Source: Pseudoxanthomonas sp. (GTDB lineage: Bacteria; Pseudomonadota; Gammaproteobacteria; Xanthomonadales; Xanthomonadaceae). From it: DNA of 61,069 nt. Below the pieces are notes generated by a model. It was not told the DNA's origin. It did not search any database and worked only from the letters and a program-made list of their open reading frames with translations. The stretch spans positions 1-61,069 of the forward strand of contig JAGHZW010000191.1 in NCBI GenBank assembly GCA_017745195.1, given 5' to 3'. The first letter of the stretch is position 1, and each line of letters starts with the position of its first letter. Positions 1 to 7,878 of this stretch are shown piece after piece. The translations under genes and the position numbers were made by a program.

Positions 1-1
1 G

Positions 2-58
2 GCCGACGCGGGCCACCTCGGCGGTCACCTCGAGCAGGTCGTCCAGCCGCGCCGGGCG
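2..58 (-). pseudogene. ybgC: YbgC thioesterase internal fragment (chimeric window end)
   Basis: Read on the minus strand, these bases encode RPARLDDLLEVTAEVARVG. This matches the PARLDD(M/L)LE segment of the acyl-CoA thioesterase YbgC (hotdog fold), the usual first gene of tol-pal operons. Here it is a 19-codon internal piece in antisense orientation, joined directly to the tolR remnant, with tolQ and most of tolR missing between. The residue match is seen directly; the family call rests on that one conserved segment. A chimeric assembly end is more likely than a true rearrangement. Confidence 0.6.
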
Positions 59-159
59 TGACCGAGTACCAGAAGGTGATGGACACCATGGTCCTGGTCC
101 AGGCCGCCGGCGTGCCGCGGGTAAGCCTGATGAGCCAGCCGGGCGGCAACGCGAAGTGA
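58..159 (+). CDS. tolR: TolR C-terminal fragment
   Basis: The frame ending at the TGA at 157-159 encodes a tail starting VTEYQKVMDTM and containing AGVPRVSLMSQP. This is the typical C-terminus of TolR, the ExbD-type inner-membrane partner of TolQ and TolA in the proton-driven Tol system. Only about 33 codons are recognisable; upstream of about base 58 the frame no longer resembles TolR. TolA begins 12 bases after the stop, as expected in a tolQRAB operon. The fragment is truncated by the window end or by a junction. Confidence 0.8.
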   Translation: MTEYQKVMDTMVLVQAAGVPRVSLMSQPGGNAK

Positions 160-171
160 CCAGGCCCGCCG

Positions 172-1167
172 ATGCACGCTGACGCCTTCTACCGCCATCC
201 CGACGACCGCGAAGGCGGGCTCGCCGGCCCGTTCGCGCTGGCGCTCGCCCTGCACGTGCTGGTCGCGCTGCTGTTCTGGGTGGCCTGGTGGTGGTCGCCG
301 CAGCGGCACGTGGAGCCAGCCGCCGGTTCGCCGGTGATCGAAGCCTCGCTGGTGATGTCGCAGGCCGACGTCGCTGCCGCGCAGAAGCGCGCCGAGGACG
401 CACCCAAGCCCGAGCCGGAGCCGCTGCCGCAACCGGTGGAGGAGCTGGCACCGGAAGAGACCGTGCCGCCGCCGCAGCCGTTGCCCGAGCCGCGCCCGCA
501 GGACGCAGTGGTCGCCCCGCAGCAGAAGGCGCAGGAGTTCATTCCCGAACCGGACACCGTGGACCAGGACGCCGCCCGCCGCGACGCGATCGCCAAGGAA
601 AAGGCCGAGAAGGAACAGGAAGAGCGCCGCCGCCAGGAGCAGGTCGACCTGACCGAGGAGCGCGAGAAGCAGAAGGCCGCCGAGAACCAGCGCCGGCTCG
701 CCGCGCAGGCCGAGGAAGAAAAGCAGAAAAAGCTCGCCGAGATCCGCAAGCAGCGCGAGCAGGCCGCCCGCCAGGTCGCGATGGCCGAGCAGCGCGTGCG
801 CCAGCTCGAGCAGGTCCAGCAGCGCCAGGCCACGGCCGCGGCCCAGCCCAGCCAGGGCACGCCGGGGCAGGGCGGCACCAGCGAAGACCTGACCGCGAAG
901 TACGTCGCGGCGATCCAGGCTGCCGTTGCCGCGCAGTGGAACCGGCCCGAATCGGTGCCTCTCGGCACCCGTTGCCGGATCATCATCAGGCAGCTGCCGG
1001 GTGGCGAGGTGATCGGTGCGGAGGTGCAGCCCGGCTGCGCGATGGATCCGGCCGGCCAGGAGTCGCTGGAGCGCGCGGTGCTCAGGGCGCAGCCGCTGCC
1101 CTATCGCGGCTTCGAGGCCGTGTTCAACCGCCAGCTCAATTTCAACTTCGAGGCCCAGGAACGTTGA
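172..1167 (+). CDS. tolA: Cell-envelope integrity protein TolA
   Basis: 331 aa. TolA links the inner-membrane TolQR motor to TolB/Pal at the outer membrane and supports envelope constriction at division; it is also a common entry point for colicins and filamentous phages. Layout: a short cytoplasmic N-terminus, one membrane helix at about residues 17-41, a proline/glutamate-rich stretch, then a long Lys/Glu/Gln/Ala coiled coil to about 235, and a globular C-terminal domain with two cysteines (about 268 and 289) that may form a disulfide. The start ATG follows the tolR stop by 12 bases. Length and architecture are normal for the family. Confidence 0.95.
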   Translation: MHADAFYRHPDDREGGLAGPFALALALHVLVALLFWVAWWWSPQRHVEPAAGSPVIEASLVMSQADVAAAQKRAEDAPKPEPEPLPQPVEELAPEETVPPPQPLPEPRPQDAVVAPQQKAQEFIPEPDTVDQDAARRDAIAKEKAEKEQEERRRQEQVDLTEEREKQKAAENQRRLAAQAEEEKQKKLAEIRKQREQAARQVAMAEQRVRQLEQVQQRQATAAAQPSQGTPGQGGTSEDLTAKYVAAIQAAVAAQWNRPESVPLGTRCRIIIRQLPGGEVIGAEVQPGCAMDPAGQESLERAVLRAQPLPYRGFEAVFNRQLNFNFEAQER

Positions 1168-1359
1168 ACCGGGCAGCGGGCGGTCCGGCACACCGGGCCA
1201 CGTGTCTGCCACGGGCGCCTGATCACGACGGCCGCGTGCGACCGGCCGGAGATCCCGAACTTGAACGTGCGTTCACGCGTTTTTCGTTCATGATTGCGAA
1301 AATGTTCACACCTACGCTGCTATTCCTTCGCCCCCGGCCCTGATCACCGACGCTTGCCC

Positions 1360-2679
1360 ATGAAGACTTCCCTGCGCTGGTTCGCCCTGGTCGCTTTCCT
1401 CCTCCTGCCGTTCATGGCTTCGGCCCAGCAGCAGGGCTTGGAGATCGACATCATCGGTGGCAACGCCTCGGCCCTGCCGATCACCGTGGTGCCCATGCCC
1501 TATCAGGGCAGCGGCACGCCCCCGCAGACCGACATCGCCAAGGTCGTCCGCGACGACCTGGCCCGCTCCGGCCAGTTCCGGACCCTCCCCGAGGCGCAGA
1601 TCGTCGAACGGCCGACCCGCGGCGGGGAGATCAACTACCCGACCTGGAAGCAGCTGAAGCAGGACTACATCGTGGTCGGCCGGATCCTGGACGCCGGCGA
1701 TGGCGGCTTCCGGGTCGAGTACGAACTGTTCGACGTGGCCAAGGGCGAGCGCCTGCTGGGCCTGGCGATCACCGCCCGGGCCAACGCCACCCGCGATGCG
1801 GCCCACCAGATCGCCGATGCGATCTACGAGAAGATCCTCGGCGTGCGCGGCGCGTTCTGGACCCGGATCGCCTACGTCACCGCCAGCGGCACCGGCAAGG
1901 ACATGCGCTTCGCGCTCAACGTCGCCGACGCCGACGGCTGGAATCCGCAGACCGTGGTCCGCTCGGCCGAGCCGCTGCTGTCGCCGTCCTGGAGCCCGGA
2001 CGGACGCAAGCTGGCCTACGTCAGCTTCGAGCGCGGCAACTCGTCGATCTACGTGCAGGACATCGCCAGCGGCGCCCGCGAGCTGGTCTCCAGCTTCCGC
2101 GGCATCAACGGTGCGCCGTCGTTCTCCCCGGACGGTCGCAAGCTGGCCATGGCCCTGTCGCGCAGCGGCAACCCGGAGATCTACGTGATGGACCTGGGCA
2201 GCAAGCAGCTGACCCAGCTGACCAACCATTTCGGCATCGATACCGAACCGACCTGGAGCGCTGACGGCGCCACCATCTATTTCACCTCCGACCGCGGCGG
2301 CCGCCCGCAGATCTACCAGGTGCCGTCCAGCGGCGGCAGCGCAGGCCGGGTCACGTTCCAGGGCAACTACAACGCCACCGCCAGCGTGTCCTACGACGGC
2401 AAGAAGATCGCCGTGGCCCAGGGCGCCGGCAACACCTACCGGATCGCGATCATGGACTCCAGCCTCGGTTCGCCGCGCTGGAGCACGGTCTCCACCGGTT
2501 CCCTCGACGAATCGCCGAGCTTCGCCCCCAACGCCAGCATGCTGCTGTACGCCGCGCGCGAGGGTGGGCGCGGGGTGCTGTTCGCCGTCTCGGCGGACGG
2601 CCGGGTGCGCCAGCGCCTGGTCCTGGCCGATGGCGACGTGCGTGAGCCGGCGTGGTCCCCCTACCGCAGCGCGCGTTAA
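1360..2679 (+). CDS. tolB: Tol-Pal system beta-propeller protein TolB
   Basis: 439 aa from the ATG at 1360. TolB is the periplasmic protein that binds Pal and TolA. A signal peptide is visible (MKTSLRWFALVAFLLLPFMASA, cleaved before QQQ). An N-terminal alpha/beta domain is followed by a six-bladed propeller with PD40-type repeats such as SWSPDGRKLAYVS and SFSPDGRKLAMAL. An in-frame ATG at 1294 would put about 22 residues before the signal peptide, so 1360 is preferred. The 192-base tolA-tolB gap is AT-richer near 1261-1325 and could hold a promoter, but no convincing -35/-10 pair was found. Confidence 0.96.
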   Translation: MKTSLRWFALVAFLLLPFMASAQQQGLEIDIIGGNASALPITVVPMPYQGSGTPPQTDIAKVVRDDLARSGQFRTLPEAQIVERPTRGGEINYPTWKQLKQDYIVVGRILDAGDGGFRVEYELFDVAKGERLLGLAITARANATRDAAHQIADAIYEKILGVRGAFWTRIAYVTASGTGKDMRFALNVADADGWNPQTVVRSAEPLLSPSWSPDGRKLAYVSFERGNSSIYVQDIASGARELVSSFRGINGAPSFSPDGRKLAMALSRSGNPEIYVMDLGSKQLTQLTNHFGIDTEPTWSADGATIYFTSDRGGRPQIYQVPSSGGSAGRVTFQGNYNATASVSYDGKKIAVAQGAGNTYRIAIMDSSLGSPRWSTVSTGSLDESPSFAPNASMLLYAAREGGRGVLFAVSADGRVRQRLVLADGDVREPAWSPYRSAR

Positions 2680-2761
2680 GAAACGGTTGTAATATGCGCG
2701 GCTGAACTGAAAGCTGTTGCGTCACCTACCACCACCACCCCGTGTATCACAAGGAATGATC

Positions 2762-3271
2762 ATGAACGCCTCCACCCGCGTCCTGCTGGTTTCGCTGCTG
2801 TCTGTGGCCGCCCTGGCCGGCTGCTCCAAGAAGGTCAAGGAAGCCCCGGCTGCCGAGACCGCCCCGACCACCCCGACCGCCCCGGTTGCCGACGACGGCC
2901 GCTACGGTCCGGAGGATCTGGACACCGACGCCTGCCTGCGCCAGCGCACCATCCACTTCGACTTCGACGAATACACCATCAAGCCGGAGTACCAGGCCGT
3001 CATCGCCTGCCACGCCAAGTACCTGCGTGATCGTCCGTCGGCCCGCCAGACCCTGGAAGGCCACACCGACGAGCGCGGCAGCCGCGAGTACAACATGGGC
3101 CTGGGCGAGCGTCGTGCCAACGCCGTGTCCTCGGCGCTGCAGGCTGCCGGTGCTTCGGCCAGCCAGCTGACCGTGGTCAGCTACGGCGAAGAGCGTCCGC
3201 TGTGCACCGAGTCGACCGAAGCGTGCTGGGCGCAGAACCGTCGCGTCGAGATCGTCTACAGCGCGCGTTGA
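2762..3271 (+). CDS. pal: Peptidoglycan-associated lipoprotein Pal
   Basis: 169 aa outer-membrane lipoprotein that anchors the outer membrane to peptidoglycan and binds TolB. A lipoprotein signal ends in the lipobox LAGC (Cys21), followed by a Pro/Ala/Thr linker and an OmpA-like domain with the peptidoglycan-binding segment GHTDERGSREYN. AAGGA at 2751-2755 sits six bases before the ATG at 2762 and only directly abuts the ATG at 2756, which favours 2762. It follows tolB by 82 bases; a TAATAT box at 2690-2695 could be a -10, but no good -35 was seen. Confidence 0.96.
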   Translation: MNASTRVLLVSLLSVAALAGCSKKVKEAPAAETAPTTPTAPVADDGRYGPEDLDTDACLRQRTIHFDFDEYTIKPEYQAVIACHAKYLRDRPSARQTLEGHTDERGSREYNMGLGERRANAVSSALQAAGASASQLTVVSYGEERPLCTESTEACWAQNRRVEIVYSAR

Positions 3272-3274
3272 TCG

Positions 3275-4099
3275 ATGCGTTTCGAGCGTCCAATCATGCG
3301 GATGCTGGTCGTGGCGGCCCTCGTGGCCGCCACGCCCGCGCATGCGCAGAAGCTGAGCCTGGCCGATCGCGTCGCCCGGCTCGAGCAGCAGGCCAACAAC
3401 ACCCAGGCCAACCAGGACTTGCTCAACCAGATGGAGCAGCTGCGCACCGAGGTGCAGTCGCTGCGCGAGACGGTCGAGCAGTTGCAGAACGAGAACCAGC
3501 AGTTGCAGCAGCGCAGCCGGGATCAGTACCTGGACCTGGATGGTCGCCTCAACCGTCTGGAAGGCGGTGCCCTGCCGCCAGCGCCGGCCACCACTGGCAC
3601 GCCCGCCGCTTCGGCGGAGCCTGCGAAGGCTCCGACCCGCACCGTCACGCCGGCCGTGGCCGATGCCTCGCCGCGGGTCCATGGGGATCCCGGTTCGCTG
3701 GCCCAGGCCGGTGACGAACGCGTGGCCTACAACGCCGCCTTCGATGCGCTCAAGGCCGGTCGCTACGACGAGTCGGCGCAGCTGTTCCAGTCCTTCATCG
3801 ACACCTGGCCCGCCGGCATCTATGCGCCCAACGCGCTGTACTGGCTGGGCGAGAGCTATTACGCCACCAAGAATTTCAAGCTGGCCGGGCAGCAGTTCGA
3901 AGCCCTGATCAGCCGGTATCCGACCCACGACAAGGCGCCTGGCGCCCTGCTCAAGCTGGGCTTGTCCCAGTTCGGCGAAGGCCAGACCGCGCAGGCCGAG
4001 GCGACGTTGCAGCAGGTCGTCGCCCGTTATCCCGATTCCGACGCCGCGCGCATCGCCGGCGACCGCCTGCACTCGATCCAGATCGGCCAGCTGCGCTGA
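3275..4099 (+). CDS. cpoB: Cell division coordinator CpoB (YbgF)
   Basis: 274 aa periplasmic protein that coordinates Tol-Pal constriction with peptidoglycan synthesis. A signal peptide ends near TPAHA|QKLSL. A trimerising coiled coil rich in Gln/Leu/Glu follows (about 25-85), then a Pro/Ala linker, then TPR repeats in the C-terminal half (for example YNAAFDALKAGRYDESAQLF and NALYWLGESYYATKNFKLA). It starts three bases after pal stops, so the two are co-transcribed. A second in-frame ATG at 3296 would also give a good signal peptide. Confidence 0.93.
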   Translation: MRFERPIMRMLVVAALVAATPAHAQKLSLADRVARLEQQANNTQANQDLLNQMEQLRTEVQSLRETVEQLQNENQQLQQRSRDQYLDLDGRLNRLEGGALPPAPATTGTPAASAEPAKAPTRTVTPAVADASPRVHGDPGSLAQAGDERVAYNAAFDALKAGRYDESAQLFQSFIDTWPAGIYAPNALYWLGESYYATKNFKLAGQQFEALISRYPTHDKAPGALLKLGLSQFGEGQTAQAEATLQQVVARYPDSDAARIAGDRLHSIQIGQLR

Positions 4100-4190
4100 C
4101 GCGCTGTCGCCGGCGTGGTCCGGCGGCCACGTTCCGCCAGGCCCACCGGTGGCAGCGCCATCGGACCGCTTCCGCACTACCATCCACGCC

Positions 4191-4850
4191 ATGGACACGC
4201 CCACCCCGCAGAACCGCCTGCGGCTCACCGAAATCTTCCTGTCGCTGCAGGGCGAAGCGAACGCCGCCGGCTGGCCGACCGTGTTCGTGCGCCTGACCGG
4301 TTGCCCGCTGCGCTGCCAGTACTGCGACACCGCCTATGCGTTCCATGGCGGGCAGTGGTGGGAGATCGACGACATCCTGGCCGAGGTCGCCCGCCACGGC
4401 GTGCGCCATGTCTGCGTGACCGGCGGCGAACCGCTGGCGCAGAAGCGCTGCCTGGACCTGCTGCAGCGCCTGTGCGATGCCGGCTACGACGTGTCGCTGG
4501 AGACCTCCGGCGCGCTGGACATCGCCGGGGTCGACCCGCGGGTATCGCGGGTGGTCGACCTGAAGACACCGGGCTCGGCGGAAATGGCGCGCAACCGGCT
4601 GGAGAACATCCCGCTGCTGACCCCGCGCGACCAGCTCAAGTTCGTCCTGTGCGGGCGCACCGACTACGAGTGGGCGCGCGACATGGTCGCCACCCACCGG
4701 CTGTCCGAGCGCTGCGACGTGCTGTTCTCGCCGAGCAAGAGCGAGCTGGAGCCGCGCGAGCTGGCCGACTGGATCGTCGCCGACCGCTTGCCGGTGCGCT
4801 TCCAGATGCAGCTGCACAAGATCCTCTGGAACGACGAACCGGGTCGCTGA
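4191..4850 (+). CDS. queE: 7-carboxy-7-deazaguanine synthase QueE
   Basis: 219 aa radical-SAM enzyme that converts 6-carboxytetrahydropterin to 7-carboxy-7-deazaguanine in the queuosine pathway. Seen: an N-terminal [20 protein letters not shown], the cluster motif C38-x3-C42-x2-C45 in [13 protein letters not shown], and CVTGGEPL as the SAM-binding GGE box. The start at ATG 4191 puts the SLQGE motif near residue 18, as in the family; a GTG at 4149 would add 14 unlike residues. The Shine-Dalgarno is not obvious. queC follows 61 bases downstream. Confidence 0.95.
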   Translation: MDTPTPQNRLRLTEIFLSLQGEANAAGWPTVFVRLTGCPLRCQYCDTAYAFHGGQWWEIDDILAEVARHGVRHVCVTGGEPLAQKRCLDLLQRLCDAGYDVSLETSGALDIAGVDPRVSRVVDLKTPGSAEMARNRLENIPLLTPRDQLKFVLCGRTDYEWARDMVATHRLSERCDVLFSPSKSELEPRELADWIVADRLPVRFQMQLHKILWNDEPGR

Positions 4851-4911
4851 CCGTCGTCGTCTATGCCGGCGGCCTACAATGGCCGCACCCCACTTCCGCG
4901 ATGTTTCCCCG

Positions 4912-5577
4912 ATGAAGAACGCCGTCGCCCTCGTATCCGGTGGCATGGATTCGGCCGTGGTCCTGGCCATCGCCCGCGAGCAGGGCTACGCCGTGCATGC
5001 GCTGAGCGTGCGTTACGGCCAGCGCCATACCTCCGAGCTGGAGGCGGCCGACCGCGTCGCCCGCGCACTGGGCGCGGCCGCGCACAAGACCGTCGACGTG
5101 GACCTGCGCAGCATCGGCGGCTCTGCGCTGACCGCCGACATCGAGGTGCCCGACGCCGGCGGCGAAGGCATCCCGGTCACCTACGTGCCGGCGCGCAACA
5201 CGATCATGCTGTCGCTGGCGCTGGGCTGGGCCGAAGTCATCGGCGCGGCGGACATCTTCTGCGGGGTCAACGCGGTGGACTATTCCGGCTATCCCGACTG
5301 CCGGCCGGAATTCATCGCCGCGTTCGAGCGGCTGGCCAACCTGGCCACCAAGGCGGGCGTGGAAGGCGCCGGCATCCGCGTGCACGCGCCGCTGATCCAC
5401 ATGGGCAAGGACGAAATCGTCCGCGAAGGCCTGCGCCTGGGCGTGGACTTCTCGCAGACGGTGTCGTGCTACCGCGCCGACGCCGATGGCCGCGCCTGCG
5501 GCCACTGCGACGCCTGCCGCCTGCGTGCGGCCGGTTTCACCGCCGCTGGCGTGCCGGATCCCACGCGCTACGCCTGA
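4912..5577 (+). CDS. queC: 7-cyano-7-deazaguanine synthase QueC
   Basis: 221 aa ATP-dependent enzyme that turns 7-carboxy-7-deazaguanine into preQ0. An N-terminal PP-loop SGGMDS lies at residues 9-14, followed by [18 protein letters not shown] and [12 protein letters not shown] as in QueC. A C-terminal zinc site is formed by cysteines in [18 protein letters not shown]. The ATG at 4912 is preferred over 4879 because the PP-loop normally lies within about ten residues of the start. It pairs with queE; both serve tRNA modification, and a tRNA-Lys gene lies just downstream. Confidence 0.96.
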   Translation: MKNAVALVSGGMDSAVVLAIAREQGYAVHALSVRYGQRHTSELEAADRVARALGAAAHKTVDVDLRSIGGSALTADIEVPDAGGEGIPVTYVPARNTIMLSLALGWAEVIGAADIFCGVNAVDYSGYPDCRPEFIAAFERLANLATKAGVEGAGIRVHAPLIHMGKDEIVREGLRLGVDFSQTVSCYRADADGRACGHCDACRLRAAGFTAAGVPDPTRYA

Positions 5578-5655
5578 GCGCCGGTTCACCGCGTCCGGCC
5601 GCAGTCGCGGCGCGATCAGGTAAAATGCCGGCCCGGCCGCGTGCCGGCACCCCGT

Positions 5656-5731
5656 GGGCCGTTAGCTCAGTCGGTAGAGCATCGGACTTTTAATCCGCTG
5701 GTCGATGGTTCGAATCCATCACGGCCCACCA
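5656..5731 (+). tRNA. tRNA-Lys(UUU)
   Basis: 76-nt cloverleaf: acceptor GGGCCGT pairs with ACGGCCC, D-stem GCTC/GAGC, anticodon loop CTTTTAA with anticodon TTT at 5689-5691, T-arm GATGG-TTCGAAT-CCATC, discriminator A and encoded CCA (5729-5731). The gene is the integration site of the prophage: its 3' part from base 5683 is duplicated 43 kb away, and this left copy remains a complete functional tRNA. Confidence 0.97.
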
Positions 5732-5732
5732 T
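5683..5732. repeat. attL: 50-bp core repeat in tRNA-Lys
   Basis: Bases 5683-5732 (starting CGGACTTTTAATCC, ending CGGCCCACCAT) are identical to 48652-48701. The identity covers the anticodon stem-loop through the CCA end plus one base, and breaks on both sides. Phage tyrosine integrases commonly cross over in the anticodon or T-arm of a tRNA gene. The integrase lies 60 bases inside. Confidence 0.95.
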
Positions 5733-5762
5733 TTGCAGCAAGGCTTTCAGCTAGCCAGCCCC

Positions 5763-5791
5763 GCTCCGCAATCCGGGCACCGCTCCGCAAT
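5763..5791. promoter_or_regulatory. Two direct GCTCCGCAAT repeats, likely integrase arm sites
   Basis: GCTCCGCAAT occurs at 5763-5772 and 5782-5791, spaced 19 bp, between attL and the integrase stop codon. The same 10-mer occurs at 48541-48550, and an inverted near-copy (TTTGCGGAGC) at 48602-48611, both just inside attR. Short repeats at both prophage ends are typical arm-type binding sites of lambda-family integrases; that function is inferred. Confidence 0.6.
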
Positions 5792-6814
5792 TCATCGCGT
5801 CGGCGTCGTCTTGGCACCCTTCCGATTGCGCACGTAGTGCTCGGTCATTGTGACCGACGCATGCCCCAGCTGTGCTTGCGCCTGCCGGATGTCCCCGGCC
5901 CCGTCGGCCTTGTCCGTGCCGGCCTTGGCGCGCAGGTCGCGCATCTGGAACTCCCCCTTGGCCACTCCCGCCGCCTCGCGCGCACGGTCGAACCGATAGC
6001 GCAGCGCATCCTTCCCGATGGCCAGCCCATCGTCGTCCACGATCAGCCGGGTGCTGCGCAGGGTCAGCCCGCGCTTGCGCGCCATGATGCGATCGAGCAG
6101 GGCGGCCAACTCCCCCGTGATTGCCATCCGCAGCTTCGCGCCGGTCTTCCCCTGGCGCACCCTGAGCCCATCAGGGGCCACGTCGCGCTCGTCCATGGCG
6201 TACACGTCCGCCGGACGTTGGCCGGTCAAGTAGGCCAGGTCCAGGGCGTCCCGCAGGGTCTGATCGGCCACGGCATACACCCGGGCGTAGGTGTCGTCCT
6301 CGACGTACACGTCGCGGCCCTTCTCGGTGTTGCGGCGCACCCCCTCGCAGGGGTTCGGCAGGTCCGTGTAGCCCCTCTCGCGCGCCCAGTTCCACAGGTG
6401 CGACAGCAGGGCCACCTCCCGGTTCGCGCGCACCTGGGCCTTGCGCCAGTCGATGTACTGGCGCACGTGCAGGGGGCGGATCGCCTCCAACGGCCCGGGC
6501 GGGTCGTCGAAGAACCGCAGCAGCCACGACAGCTCGTGGATGTTGTCCTTCTGCGTGCGCGGCGCCTTGCCGGGTATCACCTGCGCCCGGTAGCGGTCGG
6601 CCACCTGCCGGAACGTGGCGGCCGCGTGCGCCGGCGGGTTGCGCTCGTACTCGATGTCGGCCCAGCGCTTGATCGCCAGTCCGTAGTCGCTGCCCAGCGC
6701 CGTCTCGCGCCGCGGCTTGCCGCCGTGGTCGTAGTAGTAGTGCACGACGCCGGACTTCTGCCGGCGGGCGCGCAGCCGGGGCACGGCGCCCGGCTTGGTC
6801 GGTTTGCGGCCCAT
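5792..6814 (-). CDS. int: Phage tyrosine-recombinase integrase
   Basis: 340 aa site-specific recombinase. An N-terminal arm-binding region is followed by a SAM-like core-binding domain (about 65-160) and the catalytic domain (about 165-330). Catalytic residues visible: Arg200 in LTGQRPADV, Lys223 in QGKTGAK, Arg295 in MRDLRAK, His318 in LGHAS and nucleophile Tyr327 in EHYVR. The usual HxxR histidine is an arginine (R292-D-L-R295), a variant seen in this integrase group. It is transcribed towards attL and starts in a TGATG overlap with the upstream DUF4224 gene. Confidence 0.96.
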   Translation of the reverse strand: MGRKPTKPGAVPRLRARRQKSGVVHYYYDHGGKPRRETALGSDYGLAIKRWADIEYERNPPAHAAATFRQVADRYRAQVIPGKAPRTQKDNIHELSWLLRFFDDPPGPLEAIRPLHVRQYIDWRKAQVRANREVALLSHLWNWARERGYTDLPNPCEGVRRNTEKGRDVYVEDDTYARVYAVADQTLRDALDLAYLTGQRPADVYAMDERDVAPDGLRVRQGKTGAKLRMAITGELAALLDRIMARKRGLTLRSTRLIVDDDGLAIGKDALRYRFDRAREAAGVAKGEFQMRDLRAKAGTDKADGAGDIRQAQAQLGHASVTMTEHYVRNRKGAKTTPTR

Positions 6815-7026
6815 CAGGCGGCCTTGTTCGGCTTCCAGGCGGCGGGTGCGGCGCTGGCGGGCTGCGTGCCCTCGACGGCGGAACGTAGCACCACCGGCCA
6901 GCCGTGCGCATCCAGGTAGTGCCGGATGCCGTTCTGGCGCAGGAACGCCACCTGCCTCGCGCGCTGGGGCGTGCGCGTGAGCTGCGCGACCTCCTGGCGG
7001 GAGAGGCAGAGGTCAGCCGCGGCCAT
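6814..7026 (-). CDS. DUF4224 domain protein, probable excision/integration accessory
   Basis: 70 aa. LCLSRQEVAQLTRTPQRARQ and QVAFLRQNGIRHYLDAHGWPVV form the short winged-helix-like DUF4224 domain, often encoded directly upstream of phage integrases. A role as excisionase-like DNA-binding protein is inferred from size and position. The ATG at 7026 is preceded by GGAGG on the minus strand. The stop overlaps the integrase start (TGATG). Longer in-frame starts upstream would run through the neighbouring gene and are rejected. Confidence 0.8.
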   Translation of the reverse strand: MAAADLCLSRQEVAQLTRTPQRARQVAFLRQNGIRHYLDAHGWPVVLRSAVEGTQPASAAPAAWKPNKAA

Positions 7027-7213
7027 CGTTCCTCCTCTCGATCTCCGCCCCCAGGCACCCGGCGCAGAATCCCGACCCTCTGGCGTCGTGCCCGCAGCGC
7101 CCCGGCCCCCACGTGTGGATGCCCGGCGCCTGCTGGAATCGCAGCTCGTAGTCCAGCTCGGCGCGCGTCCAGTTGCGCAACTCGGCACGATAGGCGGCGT
7201 GGGTCTTGGCCAT
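7013..7213 (-). CDS. Small Cys-containing phage protein
   Basis: 66 aa of unknown function. It has a charged N-terminus (MAKTHAAYRAELRNWTRAEL), then C-x(12)-C-x2-C in RCGHDARGSGFCAGCLG, which could bind zinc, and an Arg-rich end. It starts in a TGATG overlap with the preceding gene and overlaps the DUF4224 gene by 14 bases, so it belongs to the coupled leftward operon. Confidence 0.65.
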   Translation of the reverse strand: MAKTHAAYRAELRNWTRAELDYELRFQQAPGIHTWGPGRCGHDARGSGFCAGCLGAEIERRNDGRG

Positions 7214-7878
7214 CACCCCTCCCCGCCCGCGCCGGGCTTGGTCAGGGCGGCAGTGAGCGCTGCGCGGACAATCTCACGATCACGATCAGATGCCACGTAC
7301 TCAGAATCTTCACCATTGATCGCCTGACACTCGGCTAGCAGGTAGCGCTCCACCATTTCCTCTGTCACCTCCACCGCAGCAGGCGCGGAGGGTGGATATG
7401 GATTGCATGCGAGGCAGAAGCACCCATCGTTCAGGCAGTCTTGGCACTCCCACTTCGCGGCGATGGGCTGGGTGGCTTCCAGCTTGGCAACGACCTTGTT
7501 GAAGTCGTTCAGGCGCACATAGCGGCCCTTGCCCTCGTCGCCGAAATCGACCTCGAACACGAACAGGCCGTGGCGCGTAATGGCGTCCAGGCCGGAGTCG
7601 TCGTTCGGAACGGCCGGAATAACCGCACCCCGCAGCCGCTGGATTTCGGCGAGCGGCTTAGGGTCGCGATTGTTCCAGGCGTCGATTGCACGCTGCCTAC
7701 TCTCGGCCTCTGCCGCCGCTTGGTCGTCGGCCATCGTGTCGTGACGAACCTCCGGACCGTCCGTGCAGCAGCCATCAACCTTTCGCCACCGGAAGGTCGA
7801 ACCCTCGCTTACGCTGACTTCGCGCAGCTCGTATCCGCACCACGGACACGGCAGCAGCCTCTCGACAATATCGTTCAC
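7213..7878 (-). CDS. Lar-like zinc-ribbon protein
   Basis: 221 aa. The N-terminal VERLLPCPWCGYE followed by AIDAWNNRD is the hallmark of the Lar (restriction alleviation) zinc-ribbon family: one CxxC pair near the start, a cysteine cluster in the middle, then the A-x-x-AWNxR closing motif. After about residue 85 the sequence is unrelated, with a further Cys pattern (CQDCLNDGCFCLAC). The start GTG at 7878 has AGGAGG upstream and overlaps the previous stop (GTGA). Lar of the Rac prophage modulates type I restriction; that role here is inferred only from the motif. Confidence 0.65.
   Translation of the reverse strand: MNDIVERLLPCPWCGYELREVSVSEGSTFRWRKVDGCCTDGPEVRHDTMADDQAAAEAESRQRAIDAWNNRDPKPLAEIQRLRGAVIPAVPNDDSGLDAITRHGLFVFEVDFGDEGKGRYVRLNDFNKVVAKLEATQPIAAKWECQDCLNDGCFCLACNPYPPSAPAAVEVTEEMVERYLLAECQAINGEDSEYVASDRDREIVRAALTAALTKPGAGGEG

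Noticed and set aside
1168-1359. Clear promoter between tolA and tolB
   Set aside because: TTGAAC at 1261 and TTGCGA at 1294 have no well-placed -10, so no promoter is annotated.
2747-4330. 527-codon minus-strand frame over pal and cpoB
   Set aside because: It overlies well-supported genes on the plus strand and shows no known domain; it is a shadow frame.
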